Part shown: piece after piece, positions 33,579-43,183 of the stretch
Layout of the letters: the number at the start of each line of letters is the position of its first letter
How positions within the stretch are numbered: the first letter of the stretch is position 1
Assembly (NCBI RefSeq): GCF_014252955.1
Contig: NZ_JACMIA010000001.1
Location: forward strand, 2,316,258 to 2,380,257
Length of the DNA: 64,000 nucleotides
Direction: 5' to 3'
DNA from: Stappia sp. 28M-7
Lineage (GTDB): Bacteria; Pseudomonadota; Alphaproteobacteria; Rhizobiales; Stappiaceae
Position numbers and translations under genes: made by a program
Notes under the pieces: generated by a model
Told to the model about the DNA's origin: nothing
Seen by the model: the letters and a program-made list of their open reading frames with translations, nothing else
Databases searched by the model: none

Positions 33579-33910
33579 TGATCCATCCTTCCCAGCAGGT
33601 CTTCCAGGGCGTCGAACCGGGCTTCCCAGAAGCCGGTCATGCGCCGGGTCCAGTCGGCCAGCGGGGCAAGGGCGGATGCATCGGCGCTGTAGTGGGTCTG
33701 GCGCCCCGCCTGCCGGTCCCGCACCAGCCCGGCCTGCTTCAGAACGGAAAGATGCTTGGAAACGGCGGGCTGGGAGACCCCGGCCTGCGCGGTCAGCGCG
33801 CCGACGGTCTGCTCGCCCTCGCGGCAAAGGCGTTCGAAGATCGCCCTGCGCGTCGGGTCGGCGAGCGAGCGGAACAGGATGTCCTGCGATATGTCTTGAG
33901 CGTCCGTCAT
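33575..33910 (-). CDS. ArsR-family transcriptional regulator
   Basis: Winged-helix regulator of 111 residues. The recognition region is GALTAQAGVSQPAVSKHLSVLKQAGLV (about 37-63), followed by the wing RDRQAGRQTHYSAD. No metal-binding cysteine motif (CxC or similar) is present, so it is unlikely to be a metal sensor. It fits the ArsR subgroup coupled to AHSA1-like proteins. Palindrome-like ATAACC/GGTTAT elements lie just upstream at 33915-33955 and may be its operator. Confidence 0.88.
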   Translation of the reverse strand: MTDAQDISQDILFRSLADPTRRAIFERLCREGEQTVGALTAQAGVSQPAVSKHLSVLKQAGLVRDRQAGRQTHYSADASALAPLADWTRRMTGFWEARFDALEDLLGRMDQ

Positions 33911-33991
33911 AAACTCATAACCCTGTGGCTATGGGTTTAATTCATAACCATCCGATTATGCGTTCGTCAAGTCCCGTCGTCCGCGCGGTTC

Positions 33992-36736
33992 TCAGCCCGG
34001 TTGCGCCTCGGGGCGGCGGAACACCAGCCGCAGCTGCTTCTCGATCTCGATCAGCGCGAAGAACACCGCCCCCACCGCCACGATCAGCACGCCGTCGAAG
34101 AACGGCACCGCCGTCGTGCCGAATACCGCCTGCAGCGGCGGCAGGTAGGTGATGGCGAACTGCGCCAGCGTGATCACGACCACGCAGGCCCAGATCATCG
34201 GCGTGCCCTTCACTGCCTTCCAGGTCAGCGAGGTGCCGTAGATGTTGCGGATGAAGAACAGGTGGAAGATCTCCAGCACCACCAGCGTGTTGAGCGCCAT
34301 GGTGCGCGCCAGCTCCGGCGAGTGGCCCCGGTCGGTCGCGTAGAAGTAGATGCCGAAGACCGCCGCCAGGAACAGGCCCGAGACCAGCAGGATATGCCAC
34401 AGCAGCTCGCCGCCGAGGATCGGCTGGTGGCGCGGGCGCGGCCGGCGGCGCATCGTGTCCTCCTCCGTCGGCTCGAAGGCGAGCGCAAGACCCAGCGTGA
34501 CGGCGGTAATCAGGTTGACCCACAGGATCTGCACCGCCGTGATCGGCAGCGCCATGCCCAGCAGCAGCGCCAGGGCGACGGTCAGCGATTCGCCGCCGCT
34601 CGTCGGCAGCGTCCAGCTCAGCACCTTCTTGATGTTGTCGTAGACGGTCCGTCCCTCGCGCACGGCCGCCGCGATGGAGGCGAAATTGTCGTCGGCCAGC
34701 ACCAGGTCGGCCGCCTCCTTCGCCGCCTCGCTGCCCTTGCGGCCCATGGCGATGCCCGCATCGGCGCGTTTCAGGGCCGGCGCATCGTTGACGCCGTCGC
34801 CGGTCATCGCGACGGTCAGGCCGCGTGCCTGCAGCGCGGTGACCAGCCGCAGCTTGTGCTCGGGGCTGGTGCGGGCGAAAATGTCGGTTTCCACCACCTG
34901 CGCCGAAAGCTCCGCATCGTCCATCGCGTCGAGATCGTTGCCGGTCAGCACCCGGTTCGGGTTCGTCAGGCCGATCTGCCGACCGATGGCCGCTGCCGTG
35001 CCGGCATGGTCGCCGGTGATCATCTTTACCCGGATGCCCGCGCCGTGGCACTCGGCGACGGCGGCGACCGCCTCCGGCCGGGGCGGGTCGATCAGCCCGA
35101 TCAGGCCGAGCATGACGAGCCGGCCGGCCAGGTCCTCCTTGTGCAGCACGCCGGGGTCGCCCCCGTGCTCGCCGCCCGTTTGCGGGTCTTCGTCGACGGT
35201 GGCAAGCGCCAGCACCCGCTGGCCCTTCTCCGCGATCGCGTCCATCTCGCGGGTCCAGAAGTCCTTGTCCAGCGGCTCGGTTCCCCCTTGCAGGTTGCGC
35301 TGCCCCGCGCACATGGCCAGCACCTGTTCAGGCGCGCCCTTGACGTGGAGCTCCGCCCGCCCGTCCGGGCCGCGATGGCGCACCGCCATGTAGCGATGGG
35401 CCGCGTCGAAGGGGATTTCGGCGAGCCTCTGGTGAGCGGCGAAGGGCTCGTGCCCGTCGCCGGAGATCTTGGCGGCCAGCGCCACCAGCGCGCCTTCCAT
35501 CGGGTCGCCCTCGGTGCGCCAGCCCTCGTCATGGGGATGCAGCGCGGCGTCGTTGCACAGCGCCGCGGCCCGCGCGATCTCCATCAGGACGGCGTGTTCC
35601 CCGGCTCCGATCTCCTGGTCGTCGAGCCGCAGCGTGCCGTTCGGCGAGTAGCCCTCGCCGGTCACCGCAAACAGGTGACGGGAGGTGGCGACGGTCGCCG
35701 CCAGCATTTCGTTGCGGGTCAACGTGCCGGTCTTGTCGGAACAGATCACCGAGACCGAACCGAGCGTCTCGATCGCCGGCAGCCGGCGGACGATGGCATG
35801 GCGCCGGGCCATGGCCTGCACGCCGACCGCCAGCGTGATCGTCAGCACCGCCGGCAGGCCTTCGGGGATCGCGGCGACCGACAGGCCGACGACCGCCATG
35901 AACAGCTCGCCGAAGGGCATGTGCACCACATAGTAGCCCCAGGCGAGCAGCAGGCCGGCGATCAGCAGGATCAGCAGCGTCAGCCAGCGGGCGAAGCTGT
36001 CGAGCTGGCGGATCAGCGGCGTCGTCAGCGTCTCCACCGAGGACAGCAACCCGCTGATGCGGCCGATCTGCGTGTCCGGGCCGGTGGCCACGGCCACCCC
36101 TCGCCCGGTGCCTGCGGTGACCAGCGTGCCGCTATAGGCCATGCCGTGCCGGTCTCCCAGCGGCGCCTCGCCCGCCACGGCCCGCGTTTCCTTCTCCGAC
36201 GGCACGGATTCGCCCGTCAGCAGCGCCTCGTCGATCCGCAGGCCCGCCGTCTCCAGCAGCCGCAGGTCCGCCGGCACTCGTTCGCCCGCCTCCAGCAGCA
36301 CGATGTCGCCGGGCACGATCTCGGCACTGGCGATGCCCTTGCGCCGCCCGCCGCGCAGGACCGAACTGTGCGGCGCCAGCATGTCGCGGATGGCGTCCAT
36401 CGCCTGTTCGGCCCGCCCCTCCTGGATGAAGCCGATCACCGCATTGACGACCACCACCGCCGCGATGACGCCTGTGTCGACATAATGGCCGAGCAGCGCG
36501 GTCACCGCCGCCGCCCCGATCAGCACATAGATCAGCACATTGTGGAACTGGCTTAGCAGGCGTACCAGCGCCCCGCGCCGGGGCGCTTCAGGAAGCCGGT
36601 TCTCTCCGTATTTCGCCAGCCGGTCGGCCGCCTCCCGGTCGGAAAGGCCCGTCGGCAGGGCCTCCAGCGCGGCCAGGACGCGCGCGCCCTCGCGCGCATG
36701 GGCTTCGCTGATGTCGCGCTCGTGTGTCCGGGTCAT
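33992..36736 (-). CDS. P-type cation ATPase, P2 (Ca2+/Na+-like) class
   Basis: Ion pump of 914 residues. It has an N-terminal cation-ATPase domain, the actuator TGES at 174-177, the membrane motif AAIPEGLPAV of P2 ATPases, the phosphorylated D334-K-T-G-T, KGAPE in the nucleotide domain, and MTGDGVNDAPALKRADAGIAMG near residue 640. About ten membrane helices are visible. The PEGL motif and absence of CPC exclude heavy-metal P1B pumps; Ca2+ or another cation is likely. ATG 36736 is chosen because upstream in-frame residues look non-coding. It is divergent from the outer-membrane protein gene. Confidence 0.9.
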   Translation of the reverse strand: MTRTHERDISEAHAREGARVLAALEALPTGLSDREAADRLAKYGENRLPEAPRRGALVRLLSQFHNVLIYVLIGAAAVTALLGHYVDTGVIAAVVVVNAVIGFIQEGRAEQAMDAIRDMLAPHSSVLRGGRRKGIASAEIVPGDIVLLEAGERVPADLRLLETAGLRIDEALLTGESVPSEKETRAVAGEAPLGDRHGMAYSGTLVTAGTGRGVAVATGPDTQIGRISGLLSSVETLTTPLIRQLDSFARWLTLLILLIAGLLLAWGYYVVHMPFGELFMAVVGLSVAAIPEGLPAVLTITLAVGVQAMARRHAIVRRLPAIETLGSVSVICSDKTGTLTRNEMLAATVATSRHLFAVTGEGYSPNGTLRLDDQEIGAGEHAVLMEIARAAALCNDAALHPHDEGWRTEGDPMEGALVALAAKISGDGHEPFAAHQRLAEIPFDAAHRYMAVRHRGPDGRAELHVKGAPEQVLAMCAGQRNLQGGTEPLDKDFWTREMDAIAEKGQRVLALATVDEDPQTGGEHGGDPGVLHKEDLAGRLVMLGLIGLIDPPRPEAVAAVAECHGAGIRVKMITGDHAGTAAAIGRQIGLTNPNRVLTGNDLDAMDDAELSAQVVETDIFARTSPEHKLRLVTALQARGLTVAMTGDGVNDAPALKRADAGIAMGRKGSEAAKEAADLVLADDNFASIAAAVREGRTVYDNIKKVLSWTLPTSGGESLTVALALLLGMALPITAVQILWVNLITAVTLGLALAFEPTEEDTMRRRPRPRHQPILGGELLWHILLVSGLFLAAVFGIYFYATDRGHSPELARTMALNTLVVLEIFHLFFIRNIYGTSLTWKAVKGTPMIWACVVVITLAQFAITYLPPLQAVFGTTAVPFFDGVLIVAVGAVFFALIEIEKQLRLVFRRPEAQPG

Positions 36737-37031
36737 GAAGTGTCTATTCCTGATCGCTGGGGGAGGCTCGCAAGGAGCCTGCAGGCGCGCCGACAATGTG
36801 GGATACCCTTCATCACCGGCCTAGTCAGGGAAACACCTAGGATTGTATCCGCCCCCGCGTCCGACCGGTTCTCGCGATGCGCCGCTGCCGCCGAGGATAA
36901 GTCATTTGCCGCCCGGATTGCGAATTGACGCAGCCGCCCTGCCGGCCGAGGCTCGCGGAGAACGGGTATCGGCCCGAACCTGCGCGCATGTCGGCAGGCC
37001 GATGGCTCTCCAGATCACAAGGGAAAGGCCC

Positions 37032-37814
37032 ATGACCGCCTCAACGGACCGCCCAGCCTCGTCGCGCCTGCTGTCGGCAGCGGCCGCCCTTGCCCTCGGC
37101 GCGGGCCTGCTTCCGGCGGCCGGTGCCCAGGCCCAGGAGGGCTGGCGGTTCCAGATCACCCCCTACGCATGGGCTCCCTCGCTGTCCGGCAACATCCGCC
37201 CGCGTCCCGCCCTGCCGACGGCCTCCTTCGACCGTCCCTTCAGCGACATTCTCGAAAATCTCGACGGCGCCTTCTTCCTCAGCGGCACCGCCCGTTACGA
37301 CCGCTTCGTGGTCTTCGGCGATTTCACGTGGTCGGCCGTCAGCGAACAGGACCGTATCGCCCTGCCCTTCGCCCCCTTCGGCTTCGATGTGCACGGTCAG
37401 GTCCGCCAGCTTTCGGCGACGCTCACCGGAGGTTATTCGGTGGTCGATCGGCCGGAATTCACGCTCGATCTGATGGCCGGCGCGCGCCTTTGGTATCTGG
37501 ATGCCAGCGTCAACATCCAGGCGGCGGGCCTTGCCGCCAACCAGAGCGACACCTGGCTCGATCCGGTGGTGGCCGCGCGGGCGCGGTGGCAATTCGCGCC
37601 CGACTGGTCGGTGATCGGGTATGCCGATTTCGGCGGCTTCGGCGCCGGTTCGCAGCTGACATGGCAGGCGGTCGGCACGCTCAACTACCGCGTCACCGAC
37701 AACGTGTTCGTCTCCGCCGGCTACCGCCACATGGGCCTGGACTACGACCGGGGCGGCATGCGGCTTGACATCGACATGAGCGGCCCGCTCGCCGGCGTCA
37801 CCTACCGCTTCTGA
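37032..37814 (+). CDS. Outer-membrane beta-barrel protein
   Basis: A 260-residue protein with a signal peptide (about 1-34, ending AGAQAQ). The mature part is a run of alternating amphipathic strands beginning GWRFQITPYAWAPSLSGNI and ending with a C-terminal aromatic (TYRF), the standard outer-membrane insertion signal. The pattern resembles the small OmpW/Omp25-like barrels, but the exact family is not certain. ATG 37032 has GGGAAAGG directly upstream. It is convergent, only 13 bases from the desaturase gene. Confidence 0.75.
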   Translation: MTASTDRPASSRLLSAAAALALGAGLLPAAGAQAQEGWRFQITPYAWAPSLSGNIRPRPALPTASFDRPFSDILENLDGAFFLSGTARYDRFVVFGDFTWSAVSEQDRIALPFAPFGFDVHGQVRQLSATLTGGYSVVDRPEFTLDLMAGARLWYLDASVNIQAAGLAANQSDTWLDPVVAARARWQFAPDWSVIGYADFGGFGAGSQLTWQAVGTLNYRVTDNVFVSAGYRHMGLDYDRGGMRLDIDMSGPLAGVTYRF

Positions 37815-37827
37815 AAAAGGCGCAACG

Positions 37828-38937
37828 TCAGGAGGTGCCGGCGCGCGGGCAGCGCAGCTCCTGCTCCTCGCCCTGCAGCGGGTTGCGCCGGGACGTGGCG
37901 AAATCGCGCCGCACATGGTCCCACCAGCAGCCGAGATAGGAGCGGTCCGAGCGCGCCGTGAAGGCCTCGGGCGCCGTCTTGGTCAGCTCCGGCAGGCGGG
38001 TCCAGGGCACGTTCGGAAACGTGTGGTGCTCGTTGTGATAGCCGGTGTTGAAGAACAGCCGGTTGACCCAGCCATAGGTGGAGCGCGTCGGCACCTCCTC
38101 GTTGTCGCCCGGATGCTCGCTCAGGGACTGGCCGAGGTTGGAGATGCCGCATTTGCCGAGGAAGATCGACAGCGCCCAGTTGTGATAGAGCCAGCCCAGC
38201 CAGCCAAAGGCGGCCAGCAGCACCAGGTTGACGCCGATGGACCAGCCGATGAACAGCCGCCGCTGCCACGCGGGCGCGCGGGTGGAGCCGATATGGCGCT
38301 GGCGGTCGCGCGACACCCGGCCCGTCAGCCGCTCGTAGAGCCGCGGAAAGATCTCGTCCGAGATGATGAAGCCGAACGGCAGCAGGTGGACGACCAGCGT
38401 CGCCACCGTCAGCACCCGCTGCAGGCGGGGCTGCCCCTCCACCAGCATTTCCCGCGCCTTGAAGGCGCACAGGTCCTCGTGCTCGTAGTCGCGTTCGTAG
38501 TCGCCCATGTAGGGGTGATGGCTCGACAGGTGCTCGTGCTGGTAGGTCAGCTGCTTGCCGAAGGATCCGAGGATCGTTTCCAGCCCCAGGTCGAAGGCGA
38601 GCTTCGCCTTTTCGCCGCGAAAGATCAGCCGATGCGCGGTCTCGTGCACCAGCGCACCGGCCGCATGGATGACGAACTGGCCGAGGAAGAAGGCTGCGAG
38701 AAACACGACCAGCAGGTTGCTGTCCGAGACGGCCCAGGCGATGCCCCAGTGCAGCGCCAGCAGCACCGGCACGAACAGCGCCGTGCGCCAGTCGGGCCCC
38801 GACAGGGCGCGCAACTGCGGATGAGCGCGCAGGATATCCTTGCGCATCTGCAGGTGGCGGCGCGACTGCGGCGAGATCGGGCCGTTGCCGTTGGAGGGCG
38901 TGTCGCCGGGAAAAACCGATGTCTCGATGCTGCTCAT
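37828..38937 (-). CDS. Membrane fatty-acid/sphingolipid-type desaturase
   Basis: Di-iron membrane desaturase of 369 residues. The three histidine boxes are HETAH (98-102), HEHLSSHH (134-141) and HNEHH (301-305). The third box context GYHNEHHTFPNVPWTRLP closely resembles the dihydroceramide delta-4 desaturase (DES1/DEGS) branch. Four hydrophobic segments are visible. The true substrate, fatty acyl or sphingoid, is unknown, and no sphingolipid synthesis gene is in the window. ATG 38937 is preferred; in-frame upstream sequence lacks a signal. Confidence 0.82.
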   Translation of the reverse strand: MSSIETSVFPGDTPSNGNGPISPQSRRHLQMRKDILRAHPQLRALSGPDWRTALFVPVLLALHWGIAWAVSDSNLLVVFLAAFFLGQFVIHAAGALVHETAHRLIFRGEKAKLAFDLGLETILGSFGKQLTYQHEHLSSHHPYMGDYERDYEHEDLCAFKAREMLVEGQPRLQRVLTVATLVVHLLPFGFIISDEIFPRLYERLTGRVSRDRQRHIGSTRAPAWQRRLFIGWSIGVNLVLLAAFGWLGWLYHNWALSIFLGKCGISNLGQSLSEHPGDNEEVPTRSTYGWVNRLFFNTGYHNEHHTFPNVPWTRLPELTKTAPEAFTARSDRSYLGCWWDHVRRDFATSRRNPLQGEEQELRCPRAGTS

Positions 38938-39162
38938 GGGACCGGAATGGAAAGGCCTTTGGAAGTCATTCGCAGCAAGCCGCCTGACGAACGAACAGTC
39001 AAACGGAATCTGCCACATTCCTGCCATCAGGAAAACTGACGCTGACTTTGTAAGATCCTTCGACCGGCCGCAATCGGTCCCGTTTCGTGAAAATTGGAAG
39101 AACTCTCTTAAAAGCCCTTTCACGACTCAGGGGTATCCGTTTCTGTTTGGGGGAGACCGGAG

Positions 39163-39756
39163 ATGAAAATGCCAGAATCCCTGGGCGCCCCTGCTGCTGT
39201 CCGCAAGGCCGTGCGCAACACGGTCGCAGCGGCGTTTCTGACGGCTTTCGCCCTCCTGCCAGCGGCAGCATCGGCCGACAACGATCCCCAGCAGAAAACG
39301 ACGCTCGACGCGGCCACCGCCCTTGCCGGGCGTGCCGCGGGAGCCGATCTGGATCTGGTGCGCGGCGACGTGGTGGAGCTGGCGGATCTCGCCCGTCGCC
39401 ATATCGACGAAGCCGGTCTCGAGACCGCCTTGAAGGATTTCCTGTCCGCTCCCTGGAAGCGTCCCGCCAACGGCCTGCATCTGTGGGGCGTCACCACCGA
39501 CGGCGTCAGCTGGTTCGACACCGGCCACCCGGAGCTGATCGGCATCGACGTGTCCAACATCACCGATATCGAAGGCCGGTTCTGGACCCAGCTCGCCGAA
39601 GCCTCGGCTCGCGGCACGGGAGACAAGGTGTTCCTGCTTCTTTTCCCCCATCCCAGGACCGCCCGCTCGGCGGTGGGATATCACACATGCTTCATGCTCG
39701 GAGACGGCGAGCGGATCCTGTGCGCAGGGGCATTCGAAGATGCACCGACCGGATAG
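39163..39756 (+). CDS. Periplasmic Cache-like sensor protein
   Basis: A 197-residue secreted protein with a signal peptide to about residue 38 (PAAASA). The mature part reads like a single Cache domain: GLHLWGVTTDGVSWFDTGHPELIGIDVSNITDIEGRFW, then AVGYHTCFML. Cache domains bind small ligands outside the membrane. The gene overlaps the next gene (GGDEF-EAL) by 17 bases, so it is probably the soluble ligand-binding partner of that c-di-GMP enzyme. Partnership is inferred from overlap only. Confidence 0.68.
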   Translation: MKMPESLGAPAAVRKAVRNTVAAAFLTAFALLPAAASADNDPQQKTTLDAATALAGRAAGADLDLVRGDVVELADLARRHIDEAGLETALKDFLSAPWKRPANGLHLWGVTTDGVSWFDTGHPELIGIDVSNITDIEGRFWTQLAEASARGTGDKVFLLLFPHPRTARSAVGYHTCFMLGDGERILCAGAFEDAPTG

Positions 39757-41899
39757 CCTGATCGGGCGCCTGCGGTTTTCCAACTGGCCGGTCACGGCCA
39801 AGATCATGGCTGCGCCACTGGTCAGCCTGGTGGCACTGACGGCCATGGCGTTGCTCGCCTGGCAGGCGCTGACCATCCAGCGCGGGGCGGTCGTCTCCAA
39901 CCTGTCGCGGCTGGAGGCGGTGCTCGACCGCGCCTACGAGGTGCCCCACCATCTGGCGAGCGTCGAGGCCAGTCTCTACAAGCTGTCCATGTGGAGCGAG
40001 ATCGGCGTGCGCGGGGCCGAGCTGGAGGGCACGCTGCGCTCCATCAACTATGGCCTGGAGCGGGCGGCAGCCGACATCGCAACCCTGGAGAAAGCGGGGT
40101 TGGAGGACGTCGGCAAGCTGAAGTCCTCCTTCGAGACCTATCGCCAGAACACCTCGCAGGCGGTGCTCCTTATCCTGCGCAACGCGACGCTCGGCGCCGT
40201 CGCCACCCGCGGCGGCCACAAGACCTATGCCGAGGTAGAAGCCCACGCCCAGTCTCTCGGCCGCACGGCATCGGAACAGTTTCGCAAGGCGACCGAGGAG
40301 GCCGCGGCCACCTCCGACCGGCTGATCCGCAATTTCGTCGGCCTGTCGGTTCTGGCCGCGCTGGTCGCCGTTGCGGTCAGCATCGCCGCCTCGCGCGCGA
40401 TCATCCGGCCGGTGACCGGTCTCGTGCGGACCATCCGGGCGCTGCTGCAAGGGGACCTGGCGACACCTGTCCCCCACACGGCCCGGCGCGATGCGATCGG
40501 CAGCATTGCGGGCGCCGTGCAGGAACTGCAGCGCGCGCTGGTCAGCAACCGCGAGCTGGCGCAGGAGCGCGAGCAGAAACAGGCGGAGCTGGAATTCATC
40601 GCCGCCCATGACGGACTGACCGGCGTTGCCAACCGCAAGGCCTTCGATGCCTATCTCGACAAGGCGTCGCAGGCCGCCGGCCCTGACGGCGAACTGATCT
40701 TCCTCCTGGTCGACCTCGACAGTTTCAAGCCGATCAACGATGCCTACGGCCATGAGGCCGGCGACACGGTGCTGAAGGTGCTGGCGCAGCGCTATCGCAA
40801 CCTGGTGCGCCCCGGCGACATGGTCGCCCGCCTCGGCGGCGACGAGTTCGCCATCGTCATCGTGTCCCGGGAAGGCAGCCGCGATCCGGAGCAATTCGCC
40901 AAGCGCGTGCTTGAGGCGACGGTCAATCCCGTGCGTAACGGCCCGCGCGAACTGAGGGTCGGCGCCAGCATCGGCGTTGCCGGCAGCCAGTCGGTGCCGG
41001 GAGGACCGCAGGCGCTGATGGCCGCAGCCGACCGGGCGATGTATGTCGCCAAGCAGGAAAAGCGGCCCTCCTACGCGGTCTATTCGCCGCAGATGGCGCC
41101 CCAGCGCTACGGGCTGGAGGAGAAGGAGGAGGTCGAGCGGGCCCTGCGCGAGGGCGAGTTCGAGCTGCATTACCAGCCCAAGGTCTCGCTCATTGACAAT
41201 GCCCATGCCGGCTTCGAGGCGCTGGCCCGCTGGCGCCATCCCGTGCGCGGGCTGTTGACGCCCGACCAGTTCCTGTCCCGGATCGACAGCTTCGGCCTGC
41301 AGGCCGACTTCAGCATGCAGATGGCGCGCAAGGCGATGGCCGATCTCAAGCGCTTTGCCGAACTCGGTCTCGAAAGCGGCGGCGTGTCGCTGAACCTTGA
41401 GGAATCCATGCTCGCAACCCGCAGCGGCATGGACGAGTTGCGCCGGCTGGTGATGGACAACCAGCCGCTCGCCCGGCTGATCACGCTGGAGATCACCGAG
41501 GATGTGTTCATCGCCCGCGCGGCGGAGACCATCCGCGACAATGTCGACATGCTCGCCGCCCTCGGCATCCGCATCTCGATGGACGATTTCGGCACCGGCT
41601 ACGGTTCGTTCAAGCACCTGCGCGAGTTCACCATCCACGAGCTCAAGATCGACCGCGAATTCGTCCACGGCATCGGGCGCGACCGCTCGGCCGAGGTGAT
41701 CATCGAAGGCTTCCTGGCGATTGCCTCCGGCCTCGGCGCGGTGGTGGTGGCGGAAGGGATCGAGACCCGCGCCCAGGCCCGCTACCTGCACCAGCGCGGC
41801 TGCCAGTTCGGCCAGGGTTTCCTGTTCTGCCGGCCCATCCCCTTCGACGAAGCGGCCGAATATCTCCTGGAGCAACAGGCCAGTTCCCGCACGGGCTGA
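39740..41899 (+). CDS. Membrane GGDEF-EAL c-di-GMP turnover protein
   Basis: A 719-residue protein. TM1 is at about 24-45, followed by a helical periplasmic domain. TM2 is at about 200-222, then a HAMP linker, GGDEF with intact LGGDEFAIV (about 366-370), and an EAL domain. EAL catalytic residues are all visible: E493 in FEALARW, Asn in SLNLEES, ITED, MDDFGTGYGSF, Lys in LKIDREF and AEGIET. Both activities are thus possible, with direction set by the sensor. It overlaps the upstream Cache-like gene, and a PilZ gene lies 1.3 kb downstream. Confidence 0.92.
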   Translation: MHRPDSLIGRLRFSNWPVTAKIMAAPLVSLVALTAMALLAWQALTIQRGAVVSNLSRLEAVLDRAYEVPHHLASVEASLYKLSMWSEIGVRGAELEGTLRSINYGLERAAADIATLEKAGLEDVGKLKSSFETYRQNTSQAVLLILRNATLGAVATRGGHKTYAEVEAHAQSLGRTASEQFRKATEEAAATSDRLIRNFVGLSVLAALVAVAVSIAASRAIIRPVTGLVRTIRALLQGDLATPVPHTARRDAIGSIAGAVQELQRALVSNRELAQEREQKQAELEFIAAHDGLTGVANRKAFDAYLDKASQAAGPDGELIFLLVDLDSFKPINDAYGHEAGDTVLKVLAQRYRNLVRPGDMVARLGGDEFAIVIVSREGSRDPEQFAKRVLEATVNPVRNGPRELRVGASIGVAGSQSVPGGPQALMAAADRAMYVAKQEKRPSYAVYSPQMAPQRYGLEEKEEVERALREGEFELHYQPKVSLIDNAHAGFEALARWRHPVRGLLTPDQFLSRIDSFGLQADFSMQMARKAMADLKRFAELGLESGGVSLNLEESMLATRSGMDELRRLVMDNQPLARLITLEITEDVFIARAAETIRDNVDMLAALGIRISMDDFGTGYGSFKHLREFTIHELKIDREFVHGIGRDRSAEVIIEGFLAIASGLGAVVVAEGIETRAQARYLHQRGCQFGQGFLFCRPIPFDEAAEYLLEQQASSRTG

Positions 41900-41986
41900 G
41901 CGGATTTTTGCCGCCGCGCACTTGTTTGTGCGCGGGCAGTTCCCGCAAGATCACCGGGCGACTCGACCAGCCGAAAGGGCCCGCCG

Positions 41987-43183
41987 ATGATCTGCCGCCT
42001 TCCCCGTCTCTCCCTTGCCGCCGCCTGCGCCGCGGCGCTGCTTTCCGCCGCGCCCGCCATGGCCAACACGCCCTGCGGCGGCGACTTCGGCGCCTTCCTG
42101 AACGGTGTCGCCGACGAGGCCCGCGCCAAGGGACTGCCGGATGCGGCGATCCGCAAGACGCTGGGCGGCGCGCAGATCGACAGGACGGTGCTGTCGCGCG
42201 ACCGCGCGCAAGGCGTCTTCAAGCAGGATTTTCTCACCTTCTCCAAGCGCTCGGTCAGCGGCTACCGGCTGAAGCACGGCGCTGGCAACATGAAGAAGTT
42301 CGCCAGGACCTTCGCCCGCGCCGAGGCCGACTACGGCGTGCCCGCGCCGGTGATCACAGCCTTCTGGGCGCTGGAGACGGATTTCGGCGCCGTCCAGGGC
42401 GACTTCAACACGGTGAACGCGCTGGCGACGCTCGCCCATGACTGCCGGCGGCCGCAGCTCTTCCGCCCGCAGCTCATTGCCGCCATCGAGATGGTCGCCC
42501 ATGGCGACCTCGATCCGGCCCGCACCACCGGCGCCTGGGCCGGCGAGATCGGCCAGGTGCAGATGCTGCCCGAGGACATCATCCGCTTCGGCAAGGACGG
42601 CGACGGCGACAACCATGTCGACCTGAAGAACAGCGCGCCGGACACGATCCTCACCGCCGCCGGCTTCATCAAGAGCCTCGGCTGGCGCGCCGGCGAGCCC
42701 TGGCTGACCGAGGTGAAGCTGCCCGCCAGCCTTCCCTGGGAAAAGACCGGCCTCAACTTCGACACCACCGTCGGCGAATGGGCCAAGGCCGGCGTCACCG
42801 CCCGTGAGGGCCGCCTGCCCTCGGCGAACCTGCCCGCCGCCCTGCTGATGCCGCAGGGCTACAAGGGGCCGGCCTTCCTCGCCTACCCGAATTTCCGCGT
42901 CTATCTGGAATGGAACCAGTCGTTCATCTACACGACGACCGCCGCCTATCTGGCAACGCGGCTCGCCGGCGCGTCCCGCTACGATCCGGGCAATCCGGAG
43001 CCCGGCCTGTCGGACGCGCAGATGCGGCAGTTGCAGGAAAAGCTTGCCGCAAGAGGCCACGACGTCGGCAAGATCGACGGCATCCTGGGCGCCGGCACCC
43101 GCGCGGCGGTGCGGGCCGAACAGCTGCGCCTCGGTATCCCCGCGGACGGCTGGCCGACGCCTGCCCTCCTGTCGCGGTTCTAG
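41987..43183 (+). CDS. Lytic murein transglycosylase, MltB type
   Basis: Peptidoglycan-cleaving enzyme of 398 residues. A signal peptide ends near PAMAN (residue 27). The SLT_2/MltB catalytic domain has the acid Glu130 in FWALETDFG and the supporting GEIGQVQMLPEDII. The C-terminal 60 residues form a PG_binding_1 domain (LQEKLAARGHDVGKIDGILGAGTRAAVR). There is no lipobox, so it is soluble or peripheral. It converges with the PilZ gene, overlapping it by 4 bases at the stops. Confidence 0.92.
   Translation: MICRLPRLSLAAACAAALLSAAPAMANTPCGGDFGAFLNGVADEARAKGLPDAAIRKTLGGAQIDRTVLSRDRAQGVFKQDFLTFSKRSVSGYRLKHGAGNMKKFARTFARAEADYGVPAPVITAFWALETDFGAVQGDFNTVNALATLAHDCRRPQLFRPQLIAAIEMVAHGDLDPARTTGAWAGEIGQVQMLPEDIIRFGKDGDGDNHVDLKNSAPDTILTAAGFIKSLGWRAGEPWLTEVKLPASLPWEKTGLNFDTTVGEWAKAGVTAREGRLPSANLPAALLMPQGYKGPAFLAYPNFRVYLEWNQSFIYTTTAAYLATRLAGASRYDPGNPEPGLSDAQMRQLQEKLAARGHDVGKIDGILGAGTRAAVRAEQLRLGIPADGWPTPALLSRF

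Noticed and set aside
34001-36556. 850-codon plus-strand frame opposite the P-type ATPase
   Set aside because: It is a shadow of a strongly conserved protein on the other strand; the translation is His/Arg/Gln-rich and unlike any protein.
41914-41935. Hairpin CCGCGCAC/GTGCGCGG after the GGDEF-EAL gene as a terminator
   Set aside because: No T run follows and it sits just before the next gene on the same strand, so termination is not supported.
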